This document shows, piece after piece, positions 50,689 through 58,394 of a DNA stretch of 64,000 nucleotides; the first letter of the stretch is position 1, and each line of letters opens with the position of its first letter. Source of the stretch: Spirochaetota bacterium (GTDB taxonomy: Bacteria > Spirochaetota > Spirochaetia > Treponematales > Treponemataceae); assembly GCA_023443865.1 (NCBI GenBank), contig JAEZST010000011.1:248001-312000 (forward strand). The letters are read 5' to 3'. A model generated the notes under the pieces. It was given only the letters and a program-made list of their open reading frames with translations. It did no database searches and had not been told where the DNA came from. A program made the position numbers and the translations under genes.

Positions 50689-51767
50689 TGGGTTACCTCC
50701 CCGGGCTTCCGCTCGCGGGCGGGCGCGGTTCGCGCGAACCGGTAGCGCACGAAAAACTCGCTCCCGAGCACGAAGAAAATGATGATTCCCTGGAGGATCG
50801 AGGCCACCGAGGCGGGAATTTTCATGGCGCTTTGCAGGAACGAGCCGCCCTGGATCAGCATGGAAAAGACGAACGAAACCGCCACGATGACCGGGGGCGA
50901 GAGCCGGGCGAGCCAGGTGGTTATGACCGCCGTGAACCCGAGGCCCCCCGAGAGCTGGTCCGTCAGCGACCGCTCGATGGCCGAGGCCTGCATCATCCCC
51001 GCGACGCCGCACAGCCCGCCCGAGAGCATGACCGCCACCAGGGTAATCCGGGTAACGCTCATGCCCGCGTAGCGCGCGGTGGTTGCGCTCTCGCCGAGCA
51101 CGTCTATCTCGTAGCCCAGCTTCGTCTTCTTCAGGACCACGTAAAGCAAGCCCGTCAGGACGAGCGCGACGAGCCAGCCCGCGTGAATGCCGAACAGTTT
51201 CGGGATCACGGCATTGGCGGAAAAGGCGGCGATCTTCGGGAAGCCGTTCGCGGCCGGGTCCTTCCAGGGCCCGTACTGCAGGAACGAAATCCACTTGAGC
51301 GCCACGTAGTTGAGCATCAATGTTACCAGGGTCTCGCTCGCCTCGAAGCGGGCCTTCAGGGCGGCGGGTATCAGGGCGAAGGCGCCGCCGAAGCAAAAGC
51401 CCGCGAGGAACATCAGGGGCAAGAGGAAAAACGGGCTCAGGTTCGGCAGGGCGAACGCCACGAGGGAGGCGCCGAACGCGCCGAGGTAAAACTGCCCCTC
51501 CGCGCCGATGTTCCAGAATTTCATGCGAAACGCAACGGCGATGCCGAGCGAGAGAACGGTCAGCGGAATGGCCTTGTTCACGGTCTCGCGAAAGCGGTAG
51601 GCGGACGCGAGGGAACCCTGGACTATCTTCGCGAATACCTCGAACGGGTTATACCCGAGAAAGGCCATCATCGCGGACGAGGCGACCAACGCGGCGCCGG
51701 CGGCCGCGAGCCGCAGCAGGGTATCCCGCAGCGGCGACGAATCCGGACGGCTGACTATGTGAATCAT
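50685..51767 (-). CDS. Nucleoside ABC transporter permease 1 (YufP/RnsC type)
   Basis: A 360-residue permease with eight or more helices. Landmarks are FRMKFWNIGAEGQFYLGAFGA, ETLVTLMLNYVALKWISFL and LGESATTARYAGMSVTRITL, which place it in the YufP/BmpA-associated group. It starts at the ATG 51767, overlapping the ATPase stop by four nt, and overlaps the next permease by four nt. The three membrane-complex genes are thus tightly coupled. Confidence 0.93.
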   Translation of the reverse strand: MIHIVSRPDSSPLRDTLLRLAAAGAALVASSAMMAFLGYNPFEVFAKIVQGSLASAYRFRETVNKAIPLTVLSLGIAVAFRMKFWNIGAEGQFYLGAFGASLVAFALPNLSPFFLLPLMFLAGFCFGGAFALIPAALKARFEASETLVTLMLNYVALKWISFLQYGPWKDPAANGFPKIAAFSANAVIPKLFGIHAGWLVALVLTGLLYVVLKKTKLGYEIDVLGESATTARYAGMSVTRITLVAVMLSGGLCGVAGMMQASAIERSLTDQLSGGLGFTAVITTWLARLSPPVIVAVSFVFSMLIQGGSFLQSAMKIPASVASILQGIIIFFVLGSEFFVRYRFARTAPARERKPGEVTQ

Positions 51768-53287
51768 GAGGCCTCCCCGCCGCGATGCCCCATCATCAGG
51801 AGCCCGATGTCTTCCTTGCTCGCGACCCGCGGATCGACGATCCCGGTAACGCGCCCGTCCGACATGACCATGACGCGGTCGCACAGTTCCATGAGCACGT
51901 CCAGGTCCTCGCCTACGAAGAGGATGGCCACGCCCTTTTTCTTCTGCTCGTTGAGCATATCGTAAATCGTGATGGAGGCCCCGATATCCAGGCCCCGAAC
52001 CGGGTAGGCGGTAATAAGGAGCCGGGGGCCGAGCTCGATCTCCCTGCCGAGAAGGACCTTCTGAATGTTCCCGCCCGAAAGCTTGCGCACGATATGGTTT
52101 ATCGAGGGAGTGGCGATGTCGTATTCCCGAACGATCCGCTCGGCGTGCGCCTTGCCCGCCTGCCGGTCCACGAAGGGACCCTTCCGGTCGTTGTAGCTTT
52201 TCAGGAGAATATTGTCGGTAATGTCCATCCCGGCCACGAGTCCCATGCCGAGGCGGTCCTCGGGGATAAAGCTCATGCTGATCCCCTTCTTGATGATTTC
52301 GCGGGGCGAATGGCCCAACACCTCGTCGCCGAGAAAACGGACAGAGCCGCCGTCCGCCTTCTGCAGCCCGGCGATGGCCTCGCACAGCTCCTTTTGCCCC
52401 GAGCCGGCCACGCCGGCCACGCCGAGGATTTCCCCGCCGTGCAGGTCGAAGGAAAGCGAGTCGAGGAGCCGCACGCCCTCGTCGTCGGTGACCGCGAGGT
52501 CCCGCACCGCGAGCATGGGCGCGGGCGAGCGTTCCGCCGCCTCGCGCCGGATGGAAAGGTCCACCGGCTCGCCGACCATCAGCTCGGTAAGCTCGCGGGG
52601 CGTGGTTTCCTCGGTGTTCACGGTGCCCACGCTCTCGCCGCGCCGGAGCACGGTCACGCGGTCGGAAATCGCCATTACCTCGTTCAGCTTATGGGTAATG
52701 ATCACGATCGCGCAGTCCTCGTCGCGCATCTTCCGCAGGATCGAGAAGAGCCGCTCGGTTTCCTGGGGCGTGAGCACCGCGGTAGGCTCGTCCAGAATCA
52801 GCACGTTGGCGCCGCGGTACAGTACCTTGAGTATCTCGACCGTCTGCTTTTCGCCGACGGACATGTCGTATATCTTCTTGTCCGGGTTCACCACGAGCCC
52901 GAACCGCTTTTCCACCTGGTAAATCCGTTCCGAGATTTCCTTCCCGTTAACGAAAAGCCCGCCCTTCTCCCCCACGCTGATATTCTCCCGCGCGGTCATG
53001 ACGGAAACGAGCTTGAAGTGCTGGTGCACCATCCCGATCCCGGCGCGTATCGCGTCGTCGGGAGAGGAAAAGAAACGTTCCTTCCCGCCGATCAGGATGC
53101 TCCCCGAGTCGGGGGTATAAATGCCGGAGAGCATGTTCACGAGGGTGCTCTTCCCCGAGCCGTTCTCGCCGAGGAGGGCGAGTATCTCGCCCCGGCGCAC
53201 CGAGAGGCTCACCTTCCGGTTCGCGGTCACGCTGCCGAAGGATTTGGTTATGTCGCGCAGTTCCACGTAGGGCGCGTGTGTCGTCAT
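51764..53287 (-). CDS. Nucleoside ABC transporter ATP-binding protein (YufO/RbsA type, two NBDs)
   Basis: A 507-residue ATPase with two fused nucleotide-binding domains. Domain 1 has Walker A GENGSGKST, signature MSVGEKQ and Walker B LILDEPTAVLTP. Domain 2 has the altered Walker A GVAGSGQKE, signature LSGGNIQK and Walker B LLITAYPVRGLD, in which the catalytic Glu is lost, as usual in this subfamily. It starts at the ATG 53287; an in-frame TTG 15 nt upstream overlaps the GGAG ribosome-binding site and is rejected. It provides energy for purine-nucleoside uptake. Confidence 0.93.
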   Translation of the reverse strand: MTTHAPYVELRDITKSFGSVTANRKVSLSVRRGEILALLGENGSGKSTLVNMLSGIYTPDSGSILIGGKERFFSSPDDAIRAGIGMVHQHFKLVSVMTARENISVGEKGGLFVNGKEISERIYQVEKRFGLVVNPDKKIYDMSVGEKQTVEILKVLYRGANVLILDEPTAVLTPQETERLFSILRKMRDEDCAIVIITHKLNEVMAISDRVTVLRRGESVGTVNTEETTPRELTELMVGEPVDLSIRREAAERSPAPMLAVRDLAVTDDEGVRLLDSLSFDLHGGEILGVAGVAGSGQKELCEAIAGLQKADGGSVRFLGDEVLGHSPREIIKKGISMSFIPEDRLGMGLVAGMDITDNILLKSYNDRKGPFVDRQAGKAHAERIVREYDIATPSINHIVRKLSGGNIQKVLLGREIELGPRLLITAYPVRGLDIGASITIYDMLNEQKKKGVAILFVGEDLDVLMELCDRVMVMSDGRVTGIVDPRVASKEDIGLLMMGHRGGEAS

Positions 53288-53304
53288 GCCGTTTCGCTCC
53301 AAAA

Positions 53305-53354
53305 TAAAAAAAGGACGGTTCCGGGCGCGGGCTTTCGCGCGGACCGGACCGTCC
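53305..53354 (-). terminator. Hairpin with T-run between binding protein and ATPase genes
   Basis: On the minus strand a long stem (CCGGACCGTCC region, 53344-53354, against 53313-53324 with one bulged base) is followed by TTTTTTTATTTT (53301-53312). It follows the binding-protein gene, so it could end most transcripts and leave a smaller flow into the ATPase and permeases. Confidence 0.75.
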
Positions 53355-53410
53355 CGGCGGCCGCACCGAAAAACGGTAAACCGTCTTTCGGGCGCGGCGA
53401 AAAATCGGAA

Positions 53411-54505
53411 TCAGTTCGGGACGTTTCCGATAACGCCCTCGACGAACCAGCCCATGTTCCAGACCTCGTCGTCGGTCATCGCGGTGCCGGCGGCGACCTT
53501 CACGGAGCCCGACTGGTCGGCGATGGGGCCGGCGAAGGGATTGAGCTCGCCGGAAACGATCTTGGCCTTCGCGGCCTCGACGGCCTCGGGCGTTCCGGGG
53601 GCGACGTTCGCGGTAAGGGCGTCCAGGGAGATCATGCCGGTATCGAGGCCGGTCCAGTAGGCCCGGGAGGTCCAGGTGCCGGCGAGGATCTGCTTCACGT
53701 CGTCGGTGTAGAAGGTCGCCCAGTGAAAGAGGGGGGCGGTCAGGTACGCGGCGGGGGCGGCGTCGGGGGTGGGGGTATTGTAACCGATGGCCCACGCGCC
53801 CTTTTCCTGGGCCGCGATCTGTGTGGCGGTGGTGTCCTGGTGCTGGGCCATTACGTCGCAGCCCTTGTTCAGGAGCTCGAGGGCGGCCTGCTTCTCCACG
53901 GCGGGGTCAAACCAGGTATTGGTCCAGATGACTTCCACGGTGGCCTTCGGGTTCACGGAGCGAACGCCGACGGTGAACGCGTTGATCCCGCGGATAACCT
54001 CGGGAATCGGCATGGCGGCCACGTAGCCGATCTTGCCGGCCTTGGTGCGGAGCCCGGCGACGATGCCGGCGAGATAGCGGGCCTGGTATACCTTGCCGAA
54101 GTAGGTGGAAACGTTGGCCGCGCGCTTGTAGCCGGAGCAGTGGCCGAAGTACACGTTCGGGAACTCCTCGGCCACCTTGAGCGTCCAGTCCATGAAACCG
54201 AAGCTGTTGGTATAGATCACGTTGCAGCCCTGATCGATCAGGTCGCGAATCGCCTTCTCGGCGTCGGCGTTCTCGGGAACGTTCTCTACGTACGCGGTCT
54301 TGATTCCCATCGCCTCGATGGCGAGGCGGCCTTGGTCGTGCGCCTGGGTATACCCCTCGTCGTTGTGGGTACCGATGTACACGAAACCGACCTTCATCGT
54401 GTCCTTGGTGAGCTGGGCCTGTGCCTTGCCGTCGTCGGCCTTCTTGCCGCAAGAGGTCGCGAAGAGCGCCGCGGCCATCGTCAAGAGAATGAGCGCCTTT
54501 TTCAT
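53411..54505 (-). CDS. BMP family purine-nucleoside-binding lipoprotein (PnrA/TmpC type)
   Basis: A 364-residue lipoprotein with a signal ending LFATSC (Cys19). It has the family's N-terminal FVYIGTHNDEGYTQAHDQGRLAIE, a middle NSFGFMDWTLKVAEEFPNVYFGHCSGYKRAANVSTYFGKVYQARYLAGIVAG region and DVMAQHQDTTATQIAAQEKGAWAIGYN (motifs named only to locate them). These match PnrA of Treponema, which binds purine nucleosides. AAAGGAG precedes the ATG at 54505. It lies between xpt and the ABC ATPase in a purine uptake and salvage operon. Confidence 0.93.
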   Translation of the reverse strand: MKKALILLTMAAALFATSCGKKADDGKAQAQLTKDTMKVGFVYIGTHNDEGYTQAHDQGRLAIEAMGIKTAYVENVPENADAEKAIRDLIDQGCNVIYTNSFGFMDWTLKVAEEFPNVYFGHCSGYKRAANVSTYFGKVYQARYLAGIVAGLRTKAGKIGYVAAMPIPEVIRGINAFTVGVRSVNPKATVEVIWTNTWFDPAVEKQAALELLNKGCDVMAQHQDTTATQIAAQEKGAWAIGYNTPTPDAAPAAYLTAPLFHWATFYTDDVKQILAGTWTSRAYWTGLDTGMISLDALTANVAPGTPEAVEAAKAKIVSGELNPFAGPIADQSGSVKVAAGTAMTDDEVWNMGWFVEGVIGNVPN

Positions 54506-54529
54506 TACTGAAACTCCTTTTATATGGAA

Positions 54530-54550
54530 GGGCCGGCTCTCTGCCGGCCC
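54530..54550. promoter_or_regulatory. Intercistronic hairpin between xpt and the binding-protein gene
   Basis: GGGCCGGC (54530-54537) and GCCGGCCC (54543-54550) form an eight-bp perfect stem with a five-nt loop and no T-run. It lies immediately before the binding-protein ribosome-binding site and may stabilise that mRNA segment. Confidence 0.55.
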
Positions 54551-54570
54551 CCTCAATCGCCCGGTTTCGG

Positions 54571-55146
54571 TCAATCGCGAAACGTAATGCCCCCGTTCGG
54601 GTCCATGGAGTCCACGATCGCCAGCGACTCCACGCGAATTCCCTCGGAGCGAAGGCGGTCGCCGCCTCCCTGAAAGCCCTTCTCGATCGCTATTCCCACG
54701 CCCGCGACCGACGCGCCCGCCGAGCGGACGATGGAAACGAGCCCGTCGAGGGCCGAGCCGTGGGCGAGAAAATCGTCGATAATGAGCACGGATTCCCCGG
54801 CGGGGATATACTCGCGGGGCACGATAACGGTATTTACGGTTTTGTGGGTAAAGGAAGGGACCTGGGCGGAAAGGAGCTCGCCCGAAACGTTCGCCGACTT
54901 GGATTTTTTCGCGAACACCACGGGCACGTTAAAGTATTGCGCGGTGACGCAGGCGATGCCGATTCCGGAGGCCTCGATGGTCAAAATGCGCGTGACGGGG
55001 GTACCGGCAAAAATCCGCTCGAATTCGCGGCCCATTTCGTTGTAAAGGCCGATATCTATTTGCTGGTTCAGGAAACTTCCGACCTTCAGTATCGTCCCGT
55101 CCAGAACGACGCCGTCTTTCCTGATTCGCTCGATCAATGCCTGCAT
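54571..55146 (-). CDS. xpt: Xanthine phosphoribosyltransferase
   Basis: A 191-residue cytoplasmic enzyme that joins xanthine to PRPP to give XMP. The PRPP-binding motif is VLIIDDFLAHGSAL (about 120-133), and the start MQALIERIRKDGVVLDGTILKVGSFLNQQID aligns with the family N-terminus. The length matches Xpt. The ATG at 55146 has no Shine-Dalgarno sequence; a promoter with a perfect TTGACA ends five nt upstream, so it is probably leaderless. An in-frame ATG at 55161 would lie inside the promoter. It heads the operon xpt - PnrA-like - ATPase - two permeases. Confidence 0.93.
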   Translation of the reverse strand: MQALIERIRKDGVVLDGTILKVGSFLNQQIDIGLYNEMGREFERIFAGTPVTRILTIEASGIGIACVTAQYFNVPVVFAKKSKSANVSGELLSAQVPSFTHKTVNTVIVPREYIPAGESVLIIDDFLAHGSALDGLVSIVRSAGASVAGVGIAIEKGFQGGGDRLRSEGIRVESLAIVDSMDPNGGITFRD

Positions 55147-55151
55147 GCGAA

Positions 55152-55181
55152 ATAATGACATTACGCGGGCCAATCTGTCAA
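55152..55181 (-). promoter_or_regulatory. Predicted promoter of the purine operon (leaderless xpt)
   Basis: On the minus strand TTGACA (55176-55181) and CATTAT (55152-55157) are separated by 18 bp, with five nt to the xpt ATG. This leaves no leader and so no room for the purine riboswitch that often controls xpt in Firmicutes. Confidence 0.6.
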
Positions 55182-55241
55182 GGTATGCGGAGGCCAGAAA
55201 AGAAGGCCAAAGAAGAGGCAGAAAGCGTCACGCGGCGCGAA

Positions 55242-55320
55242 GTCCGGCGTTGCCGGACCGAGCACCCGCGGAGCCCCCGCGGGCGAACGTCTTTGCCGGG
55301 GAGCGGGACGCTCGGGTCCC
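55242..55320 (-). terminator. Series of three GC-rich hairpins after the unknown gene
   Basis: GTCCGGC/GCCGGAC (55242-55258), CCCGCGG/CCGCGGG (55265-55283) and GGGAC/GTCCC (about 55305-55320). They fill most of the 187-nt gap between this gene and xpt. None has a T-run, so they are at best factor-dependent or mRNA-stabilising structures. Confidence 0.4.
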
Positions 55321-55333
55321 GACGGACCGGAGC

Positions 55334-55924
55334 CTACCCCTCCAGGCTTAATTCGCGATAATACTTCCGGAATGAGTCGGCGGTAAGGCCCTTTTCCAGC
55401 GCTTCCGCGCCCAGGCCCTCTTCGCGCAGGGCTTGCCGCAGGGCGCCGTTCGCCTGCCAGAACGTGCCGAGCCGGCCGCTCTGGCTGATATACCGGCTGC
55501 CCTCCCGGTCAAGGGCCCGAACGTGGCGGTTAACGGCGGCGAGATAGGCGCGCCGGCGGGCCGCGTTGTCGGTTATGAGGCTGGAGGCGATCCAGGCGTC
55601 GCCGGGATCGGCGAAGGGGAGCGCGCCCCATTCGCGCCCGAGCAGTTCCGCGAACAGGCGATCCGCGAGGGGGCATTCGAGGGAGCCTTCCGCCTTGACG
55701 ACGGCGGCGGCGAGCAGGGTGAAATGGAAATGGGGCTCCGCCACGGATATGTCGTTGTGGGTCTTGAGCGTAAAGTAGCCGGCGGTCATGGCGGAGGTGT
55801 CGATCACCCGGCGGTCGGGAAGGGCTTCGGAAAAGGTTTTTCCCGTCTGGGCTTTCGCGACGAGCCGTTCGGCGCGCATGCGAACCTCGCCGTAGCGGCC
55901 GTAAAAAAAGGTGGGTACTATCAT
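55334..55924 (-). CDS. Unknown protein, 196 aa
   Basis: I do not recognise this protein. It has no signal peptide or membrane helix; residues about 35-75 include SAMTAGYFTLKTHNDISVAEPHFHFTLLAA (quoted only for the His-rich patch EPHFHF), and the rest is a helical, Arg-rich domain ending SFRKYYRELSLEG. The start is uncertain: an ATG at 55924 and one at 55933 are both possible, and TATACT at 55936-55941 lies just upstream. The frame is clearly coding by composition. It is divergent from the VOC gene and followed by several GC-rich hairpins at 55242-55320. Confidence 0.65.
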   Translation of the reverse strand: MIVPTFFYGRYGEVRMRAERLVAKAQTGKTFSEALPDRRVIDTSAMTAGYFTLKTHNDISVAEPHFHFTLLAAAVVKAEGSLECPLADRLFAELLGREWGALPFADPGDAWIASSLITDNAARRRAYLAAVNRHVRALDREGSRYISQSGRLGTFWQANGALRQALREEGLGAEALEKGLTADSFRKYYRELSLEG

Positions 55925-55970
55925 GGCGGCCATATAGTATACCAATCGCCCGATATAGTCTTCGCCCCGT

Positions 55971-56000
55971 TTGACACCGGGACGGTCCGCGACCTACAAT
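55971..56000 (+). promoter_or_regulatory. Predicted promoter of the VOC/HAD/methyltransferase genes
   Basis: TTGACA (55971-55976) and TACAAT (55995-56000) are separated by 18 bp. The leader of about 35 nt carries AGGGGG before the ATG at 56041. Confidence 0.7.
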
Positions 56001-56040
56001 GCCCCGGTACGGTTATGTACGAAAAACGCCAGGGGGCATT

Positions 56041-56436
56041 ATGGAATTCGGCGCCACGCTCTACGTGCGAAACAGCGAACTCGCGGCAAAAACCTACTGC
56101 GAGGCCTTTGGAATGCGTATCGGGTATAACGTGCGGCGCGAAGACGGCACCTACCTGCACGCGGAACTCGAAAAAGACGGCTGCGGCTTCGCGGTCAGCG
56201 AGTCCCGGGACGCCGAGGCCGCCCGGGCGGTACTCGACGCCCGCCAGCCGGTAACCAGTTTGGGGCTGAGCCTGGAAAGCGACGAGGCGCTCCGGCGCGC
56301 GTATCGCGTCCTGTCGGAAGGGGGCCGGGTTTTGCGCGAGCTGGGGCCCCTGCCCTGGTCGCCCCTCTCCGCCGACCTGGTTGACCGATTCGGCGTTTGC
56401 TGGTACCTGTACGTATCCCAACATCGGCCGGACTAG
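56041..56436 (+). CDS. VOC superfamily (glyoxalase/bleomycin-resistance-like) protein
   Basis: A 131-residue protein with the paired beta-alpha-beta-beta-beta units of the vicinal-oxygen-chelate fold: MEFGATLYVRNSELAAKTYCEAFGM at the start and LGLSLESDEALRRAYRVLSEGG with WSPLSADLVDRFGVCWYLYV in the second half (motif names only). It resembles the PhnB-like group, in which metal ligands are often lost, so an enzyme role is not assured. Start at the ATG 56041 after AGGGGG; the frame opens earlier but over the promoter. It is followed seven nt later by a HAD hydrolase gene. Confidence 0.85.
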   Translation: MEFGATLYVRNSELAAKTYCEAFGMRIGYNVRREDGTYLHAELEKDGCGFAVSESRDAEAARAVLDARQPVTSLGLSLESDEALRRAYRVLSEGGRVLRELGPLPWSPLSADLVDRFGVCWYLYVSQHRPD

Positions 56437-56443
56437 GGGAAAT

Positions 56444-57106
56444 ATGAACATAACCCACGTGCTTTGGGACTGGAACGGCACCCTGCTCGACGACCTGGAC
56501 CTGTGTATCGAGATCATCAACGAGATCCTGACCGGCGAGGGGCTGCCCCGGATAGACAGGCAAACCTATCGCAGAAAATTTCGCTTTCCCATCGTCGAAT
56601 ACTACGCCGATCTCGGGCTGAACGTCGCGGACGGCAATTTCGCGCGCCTGGCCAAGGACTACATCGCCCGCTACCAGCCCAAAAGCGCCCGCTGCCGCCT
56701 GGCCGCGGGCGCCGCGGAAGTCCTTGAGCGGATCGGCGAGCGGGGCATTACGCAGGTAATCCTCTCGGCCTCGCGGCTCGACCTTCTCGAGGACCAGGTT
56801 CGGGGCGCGGGCATCCGGGACCGCTTCGAGACCCTCCTGGGACTGGGCGACATTCACGCCGCCTCGAAACGGGAAGCGGGCCTCGCCTGGCAAGAGGGGC
56901 TCGGCATCGCCGGCGAAAATATCCTGATGGTCGGCGATACCCTGCACGACAAGGAAGTGGCCGAAAGCCTGGGCGCGCGCTTTCTCTACTACTCGGGCGG
57001 CCACCAAGAGGCCGCTCCCGGCGCTATCGCGCCCTCTTTCCGCATCGACGAGCTCTCGGGCGCGCTTGCCTTCCTCGACGGCCTTACGGGCCCGGGAAGG
57101 GGGTAA
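56444..57106 (+). CDS. HAD-superfamily hydrolase (phosphoglycolate-phosphatase-like)
   Basis: A 220-residue cytoplasmic phosphatase. Motif I is DWNGTLLDD (nucleophile and acid/base Asp), motif II is VILSAS, and motif III/IV MVGDTLHDKEVAESLG. A helical C1 cap lies between motifs I and II, the layout of phosphoglycolate and beta-phosphoglucomutase types. Its substrate cannot be read from sequence. GGGGAAAT precedes the ATG; it begins seven nt after the VOC gene and ends two nt before a methyltransferase gene, so the three likely form an operon. Confidence 0.9.
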   Translation: MNITHVLWDWNGTLLDDLDLCIEIINEILTGEGLPRIDRQTYRRKFRFPIVEYYADLGLNVADGNFARLAKDYIARYQPKSARCRLAAGAAEVLERIGERGITQVILSASRLDLLEDQVRGAGIRDRFETLLGLGDIHAASKREAGLAWQEGLGIAGENILMVGDTLHDKEVAESLGARFLYYSGGHQEAAPGAIAPSFRIDELSGALAFLDGLTGPGRG

Positions 57107-57108
57107 CC

Positions 57109-57735
57109 GTGGCCGTTAATTTCGATGCCCGGGCGAAAGCCTGGGACACCCCGGAGCGAGCGGAGCGCGCGGGGAAACTTGCCGGCGAAATGGCGAGAAG
57201 GCTCCCCGCGGAGGCCTTTTCGCGGGTCCTGGAATTCGGCTGCGGCACCGGCCTATTGTCCTTCAGCCTGCTTAAGCGAATCGGCACTGCCGTTCTCGTG
57301 GATTCCTCGGAAGGGATGATAGACATCGTCAGGAAAAAGATAGCCGATGCCCGCGCGGAAGGGCGCGTTACCGCCCTCTGCCGGGATATCGCCAGCGGCG
57401 TCGCGACGGGAGACCGGTTCAGCTGCGCGTATAGCTCCATGAGCCTCCACCATATCCGCGAAATTTCCCCCGTGGCGAAGGCGATCGGCGCGCTCCTCGC
57501 GCCCGGCGGGTACCTCAGCGTTATCGACTTATGCCCCGATAACGGCCTCTTCCACCGGCACGAGCCGGGCTTTGACGGCCATGACGGGTTTGAGCCTACG
57601 GCATTGGCAGAGGTTTTCGGGGCCGAGGGCTTTGACTATCTTTCGTCCGATATCGTTTTCTCGGGAGAGCGGGAGCACGACGGAACGAGGCACGGGTACG
57701 CGCTTTTCATGCTGATAATGAGAAAGAAAGGGTAA
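57109..57735 (+). CDS. Class I SAM-dependent methyltransferase
   Basis: A 208-residue enzyme. Motif I is VLEFGCGTGLLSF, motif II about AVLVDSSEGMID, motif III about DRFSCAYSSMSLHH, followed by LAPGGYLSVID, all typical of the UbiE/methyltransferase-11 group. The target molecule is unknown. The start codon is GTG at 57109, with GGGAAGGGGG upstream, two nt after the HAD stop codon. The two genes are surely co-transcribed. Confidence 0.9.
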   Translation: MAVNFDARAKAWDTPERAERAGKLAGEMARRLPAEAFSRVLEFGCGTGLLSFSLLKRIGTAVLVDSSEGMIDIVRKKIADARAEGRVTALCRDIASGVATGDRFSCAYSSMSLHHIREISPVAKAIGALLAPGGYLSVIDLCPDNGLFHRHEPGFDGHDGFEPTALAEVFGAEGFDYLSSDIVFSGEREHDGTRHGYALFMLIMRKKG

Positions 57736-57752
57736 CGCGCGAGACGCAGGCG

Positions 57753-57826
57753 GCGCCCCTTGAGCGACGCCCGTTGGCAGGCGCCCCTTGAGCGACGCCC
57801 GTTGGCAGACGCCCCTTGAGCGACGT
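57753..57826 (+). repeat. Tandem 28-nt repeat, 2.6 copies
   Basis: The unit begins GCGCCCCTTGAGCGACGCCC and ends GTTGGCAG. Copies start at 57753, 57781 and 57809; the first two are identical, and the third is truncated after about 18 nt with its first base changed. It sits 18 nt after the methyltransferase stop codon. There are no spacers, so this is not a CRISPR array. Confidence 0.9.
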
Positions 57827-57928
57827 TCTGGCCGCCGGCTGCGGCGCGGAACGATCGCACCGCCGGAGCGCGTTCTGCCTCAATCTTCAAAGAAATTCGT
57901 TTTTTTTTCGCTTTTTTTGTCTCTTTGC

Positions 57929-57976
57929 TTGACGTACTATGCGTCATGGTGTATTAGTATTTTAAGACACTAATAC
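57929..57976 (+). promoter_or_regulatory. Promoter of the gntR-ABC operon with overlapping operator
   Basis: TTGACG (57929-57934), 17 bp, TATTAG (57952-57957). An inverted repeat GTATTAGT (57951-57958) / ACTAATAC (57969-57976) with 10-bp spacer covers the -10 and the transcription start. This is the position of a self-acting GntR/YtrA repressor. Confidence 0.75.
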
Positions 57977-57995
57977 TTTAAGACAGGAGGCAGAC

Positions 57996-58394
57996 GTGAA
58001 CGAGTTTGACGCGAACGTGCCGATTTACCTGCAGATCATGCGGGAAATCAAGCGCGCCGTGGTAACCGGGGAACTGAAGCCGGGAGACAGGCTTCCGTCG
58101 GTACGGGAACGGGCGGAGGCGCTCACGGTGAATCCCAATACCGTGCAGCGGGCATATCAGGAGCTCGAACGCGAAGGCGTGAGCGAAACCAGAAGGGGAA
58201 CGGGGTCGTTTATCGTGGAAAGGAACGAATTAATCGGAGAATTGCGCGTGGAAATGGCGGGAACGGTTATATCCGCCTTTATCGAAGGCATGCGCTCCCT
58301 CGGTTTCGCCGACGGGGCCATGGTGGAACGGCTGGAGAAAGAACTGCGCGATCGGGGCACCGGCGGCGCGGCCATGGCCGGAGGAGTGAACTGA
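57996..58394 (+). CDS. GntR-family regulator, YtrA type
   Basis: A 132-residue repressor: winged helix-turn-helix (about 10-80, VPIYLQIMREIKRAVVTGELKPGDRLPSVRERAEALTVNPNTVQRAYQELEREG, motif named for location) and a short C-terminal helix pair for dimerisation with no FCD or UTRA effector domain, which is the YtrA plan. The start codon is GTG at 57996 with AGGAGG five nt upstream. The inverted repeat in its own promoter is its likely operator. It is followed directly by an ABC ATPase (overlapping by one nt) and a permease, as in YtrA-type operons controlled by cell-wall antibiotics. Confidence 0.92.
   Translation: MNEFDANVPIYLQIMREIKRAVVTGELKPGDRLPSVRERAEALTVNPNTVQRAYQELEREGVSETRRGTGSFIVERNELIGELRVEMAGTVISAFIEGMRSLGFADGAMVERLEKELRDRGTGGAAMAGGVN

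Noticed and set aside
53288..53302. TTG start adding five residues to the nucleoside ATPase
   Set aside because: It lies within the ribosome-binding site of the ATG at 53287.
51785..54511. A 908-codon open frame on the plus strand
   Set aside because: It is exactly antisense to the nucleoside transporter ATPase and the PnrA-like gene, both with clear motifs. Its translation is low in hydrophobic blocks and rich in His, Gly and Arg, typical of the antisense of high-GC genes.
55147..55333. Purine riboswitch upstream of xpt
   Set aside because: The promoter ends five nt before the start codon, and the hairpins farther upstream are outside the transcript.
57753..57826. CRISPR array
   Set aside because: The 28-nt units abut directly without spacers.
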